A stretch of 7,348 nucleotides of DNA from positions 1 to 7,348 of the forward strand of contig JALAGW010000318.1 in assembly GCA_022712235.1 (NCBI GenBank), in the 5' to 3' direction. Both the position numbers and the translations under genes were made by a program. Origin of the DNA: Brevundimonas sp. (GTDB taxonomy: Bacteria; Pseudomonadota; Alphaproteobacteria; Caulobacterales; Caulobacteraceae). Under the pieces are notes generated by a model. It did no database searches and was not told the origin of the DNA. It saw nothing but the letters and a program-made list of their open reading frames with translations. Within the stretch, counting starts at the first letter, position 1, and every line of letters begins with the position of its first letter. Positions 5,109 through 7,348 of the stretch are shown piece by piece.

Positions 5109-6038
5109 ATGCAAGAGACTGAACGGCAATCCGAGGAACGCAGCTGGGAGACGGCGAAGACGCTCGCCGAGGCCCTGCCCTATATCCAGGTTTATGACCG
5201 CGAGACCGTGGTCATCAAATACGGCGGCCACGCCATGGGCGAAAGCGCCGTGGCCAAACAGTTCGCCGCTGACGTGGTGCTGCTGAAGCTGATGGGCGTG
5301 AACCCCGTGGTGGTTCACGGCGGCGGGCCGCAGATCAGCGCAATGCTGGACAAGGCCGGAGTCAAATCCGCCTTCGTCGACGGCCTGCGCGTGACGGACA
5401 AGGACACGATGCAGGTGGCCGAAATGGTCCTGTCGGGCGCCGTGAACAAAGAGATCGCCCACTGGATCACTGTAGCGGGCAAGGAAGCCGACGTGCGCGG
5501 CGTCGGCCTGTCGGGCAAGGACGCCGGCCTGCTGACCGTCGAGCGTACTCGCCGCACCAAGCGCGACCCCGACAGCATGATCGAGCACGAGGTCGATCTG
5601 GGCTTCGTCGGCGAACCGACCAAGGTCGATCCCAAGCTGATCAAGGGCCTGATCGCCTCCGAGACCGAGGACTGGGTTCCGGTCATCGCCCCTATCGGCG
5701 TGGCCGAGGACGGGATGACCTATAACGTCAATGCCGACACCGTGGCGGGCGCCATCGCCGGATCGCTGGGCGCCAAGCGCATGCTGCTGCTGACCGACGT
5801 GGCCGGCGTGAAAGGCGCGGACGGCGAGATCATCCGCCAGATGAACCTGGAAGAGGCGCAAAACCTGATCAACACCGGCGTCGCCAACGGTGGCATGATT
5901 CCCAAGCTGGAGACGGCCATGGCCGCCGTCCGCGCGGGCGTCGAGGCCGTGGTCATCCTGGACGGGCGCCGCCCCCACGCCATGCTGGTCGAGCTGTTCA
6001 CCGAGTTCGGCGCCGGCACCCTGGTGAAGGCCCAGTGA
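5109..6038 (+). CDS. argB: Acetylglutamate kinase (arginine biosynthesis)
   Basis: Phosphorylates N-acetyl-L-glutamate with ATP, the second step of arginine synthesis in the cytoplasm. The 309-residue chain shows the amino acid kinase fold throughout: KYGGHAM (K37), VVHGGGPQI (68-76), NVNADTVAGAIA (from 206), LLTDVAGVKG (about 226-235) and GGMIPKLETA (261-270). An N-terminal helix (WETAKTLAEALPYIQVYDRE, 13-32) and the C-terminal PHAMLVELFTEFGAGT are the features of hexameric, arginine-inhibited enzymes, so feedback inhibition by arginine is likely. Start: ATG 5109. In-frame ATGs at 5022 and 5034 would add a Pro/Arg-rich leader unlike the family and would run across the divergent gene's start. 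The preceding ribosome site is weak (GAGCGG) and lies in a hairpin. The TGA overlaps the GTG of the next gene in GTGA, implying coupled translation. Third codon positions are almost all G or C. Confidence 0.97.
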   Translation: MQETERQSEERSWETAKTLAEALPYIQVYDRETVVIKYGGHAMGESAVAKQFAADVVLLKLMGVNPVVVHGGGPQISAMLDKAGVKSAFVDGLRVTDKDTMQVAEMVLSGAVNKEIAHWITVAGKEADVRGVGLSGKDAGLLTVERTRRTKRDPDSMIEHEVDLGFVGEPTKVDPKLIKGLIASETEDWVPVIAPIGVAEDGMTYNVNADTVAGAIAGSLGAKRMLLLTDVAGVKGADGEIIRQMNLEEAQNLINTGVANGGMIPKLETAMAAVRAGVEAVVILDGRRPHAMLVELFTEFGAGTLVKAQ

Positions 6039-6741
6039 CGGCGGAAGCGACCACTCAGCCTCTGGCGGCGAGCACCGAGATCGGCGCCGACCTGCGCCAC
6101 GTCCGATCCTGGGTGTTCGACCTCGACAACACCCTCTACCCGCCGGAAAGCCTGTTCCTGAAACAGGTCGAGCAGCGCATCAACGCCTATGTGGTGCGCA
6201 CCTCCGGCCTGCCCTCAGCGGAAGCCTTGAGCGTGCAGAAGGGGTATCTGCACGACTACGGCACCTCGCTGGCCGGGCTGATGATGCACTATCAGATCGA
6301 CCCGCACGACTTCCTGGCCGAGGTCCATGACGTGCCTCTGGACGTGCTGACGCCCGATCCCGGCCTGCACGCCGCGCTGGAGCGCCTGAGCGGCCCGCGC
6401 CTGATCTTCACCAACGGCTCGATCGGCCACGCCCGGCGAGTGATGGAGCGGTTGGAGCTGACGCCCTTCTTCGACGGGGTCTTCGCCCTGGAAGACGCCG
6501 ACCTGGTCCCCAAGCCGGACCCGCGCACCTTCGACAAGATGCTGGCCCGGTTCGGCGTCGATCCGACCACCGCCTGCTTCTTCGAGGACACGCCCAAGAA
6601 CCTGGAGCCGGCGCACGCCATCGGCATGACCACGGTTCTGGTCGGGCCCAAGGCCTTCACGGCCGAGGGCCAACACATTCGACACCGGGCCGCCTCCCTC
6701 GGCCCCTTCCTGACCACCGCCATGCTGGACGGAGATCCGCA

Positions 6742-6745
<4 letters not shown>
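6035..6745 (+). CDS. HAD-family pyrimidine 5'-nucleotidase
   Basis: A 236-residue HAD phosphatase of the SDT1-like pyrimidine 5'-nucleotidase group, which dephosphorylates UMP/CMP-type nucleotides or their analogues; the true substrate here is not proved. The four HAD motifs are present: VFDLDNTLYP (nucleophile D29, acid D31), FTNGS (T126), VPKPDPRTF (K160) and FFEDTPKN (E184, D185). The helical cap lies between motif I and II (about 36-115), giving the C1-cap arrangement with no large C2 cap. The GTG start overlaps the argB stop by 4 bases, with GAAGG 4 bases before it, and no other start is near. Its own stop overlaps the dapD ATG by 4 bases. In this group of bacteria I recall the same gene between argB and dapD, so it is probably an ordinary member of the operon. 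It may have a housecleaning role. Confidence 0.93.
6731..6734 (+). promoter_or_regulatory. Ribosome binding site of dapD
   Basis: GGAG inside the end of the nucleotidase gene lies 7 bases before the ATG at 6742 and supports that start. Confidence 0.55.

Positions 6746-7348
<603 letters not shown>

Noticed and set aside
4995..5978. A 327-codon open frame on the minus strand opposite argB
   Set aside because: It is rich in His, Asp, Gly and Val in the manner of antisense translation of a GC-rich gene, shows no domain, and argB on the other strand is unmistakable.

Overview
This window looks like chromosomal DNA from a high-GC alphaproteobacterium, most probably Caulobacteraceae (a Brevundimonas- or Caulobacter-like organism). 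The grounds are the strong G/C preference at third codon positions in the biosynthetic genes, the close protein resemblance of ArgB and DapD to alphaproteobacterial forms, and a small zinc-knuckle protein of a type I associate with this group. The assignment is from memory of these families, not from a search.

Left part (1-3896, + strand): two large surface-polysaccharide genes in tandem. The first encodes a protein with N-terminal TPRs and two successive GT-A (family 2) glycosyltransferase modules; the first module is degenerate and the second looks intact. After 73 bases comes a PAPS-type sulfotransferase domain fused to a coiled coil of about 240 residues. Together they suggest assembly and possibly sulfation of an O-antigen, capsule or glycosylated surface protein. 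Their codon use is more relaxed than that of the right-hand genes, as expected of an accessory glycan locus.

Middle part (3893-5108): a gene-poor junction with small minus-strand reading frames: a 66-residue protein resembling the FlbD-type small beta fold, a 76-residue helical protein of unknown function, and a degenerate CxxC zinc-knuckle protein whose normal stop appears lost. Between the first two lies about 390 bases with no intact gene. It holds a short, clear relic of RTX (haemolysin-type) calcium-binding nonapeptide repeats on the minus strand. The stretch reads as a scar between an accessory locus and the core genome.

Right part (5109-7348, + strand): a tightly packed core-metabolism operon. 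argB (N-acetylglutamate kinase, arginine synthesis) overlaps by 4 bases a HAD-family pyrimidine 5'-nucleotidase, which overlaps by 4 bases dapD (tetrahydrodipicolinate N-succinyltransferase, lysine/peptidoglycan precursor synthesis). dapD runs off the right edge. An 8-bp perfect inverted repeat with a 4-base loop sits directly before the argB start codon.

I see no CRISPR array, tRNA, rRNA, intact insertion sequence or clear intrinsic terminator. The most unusual items are the RTX relic, the decaying zinc-knuckle gene, the two convergent genes ending on one CTAG palindrome, and the hairpin at the argB start.
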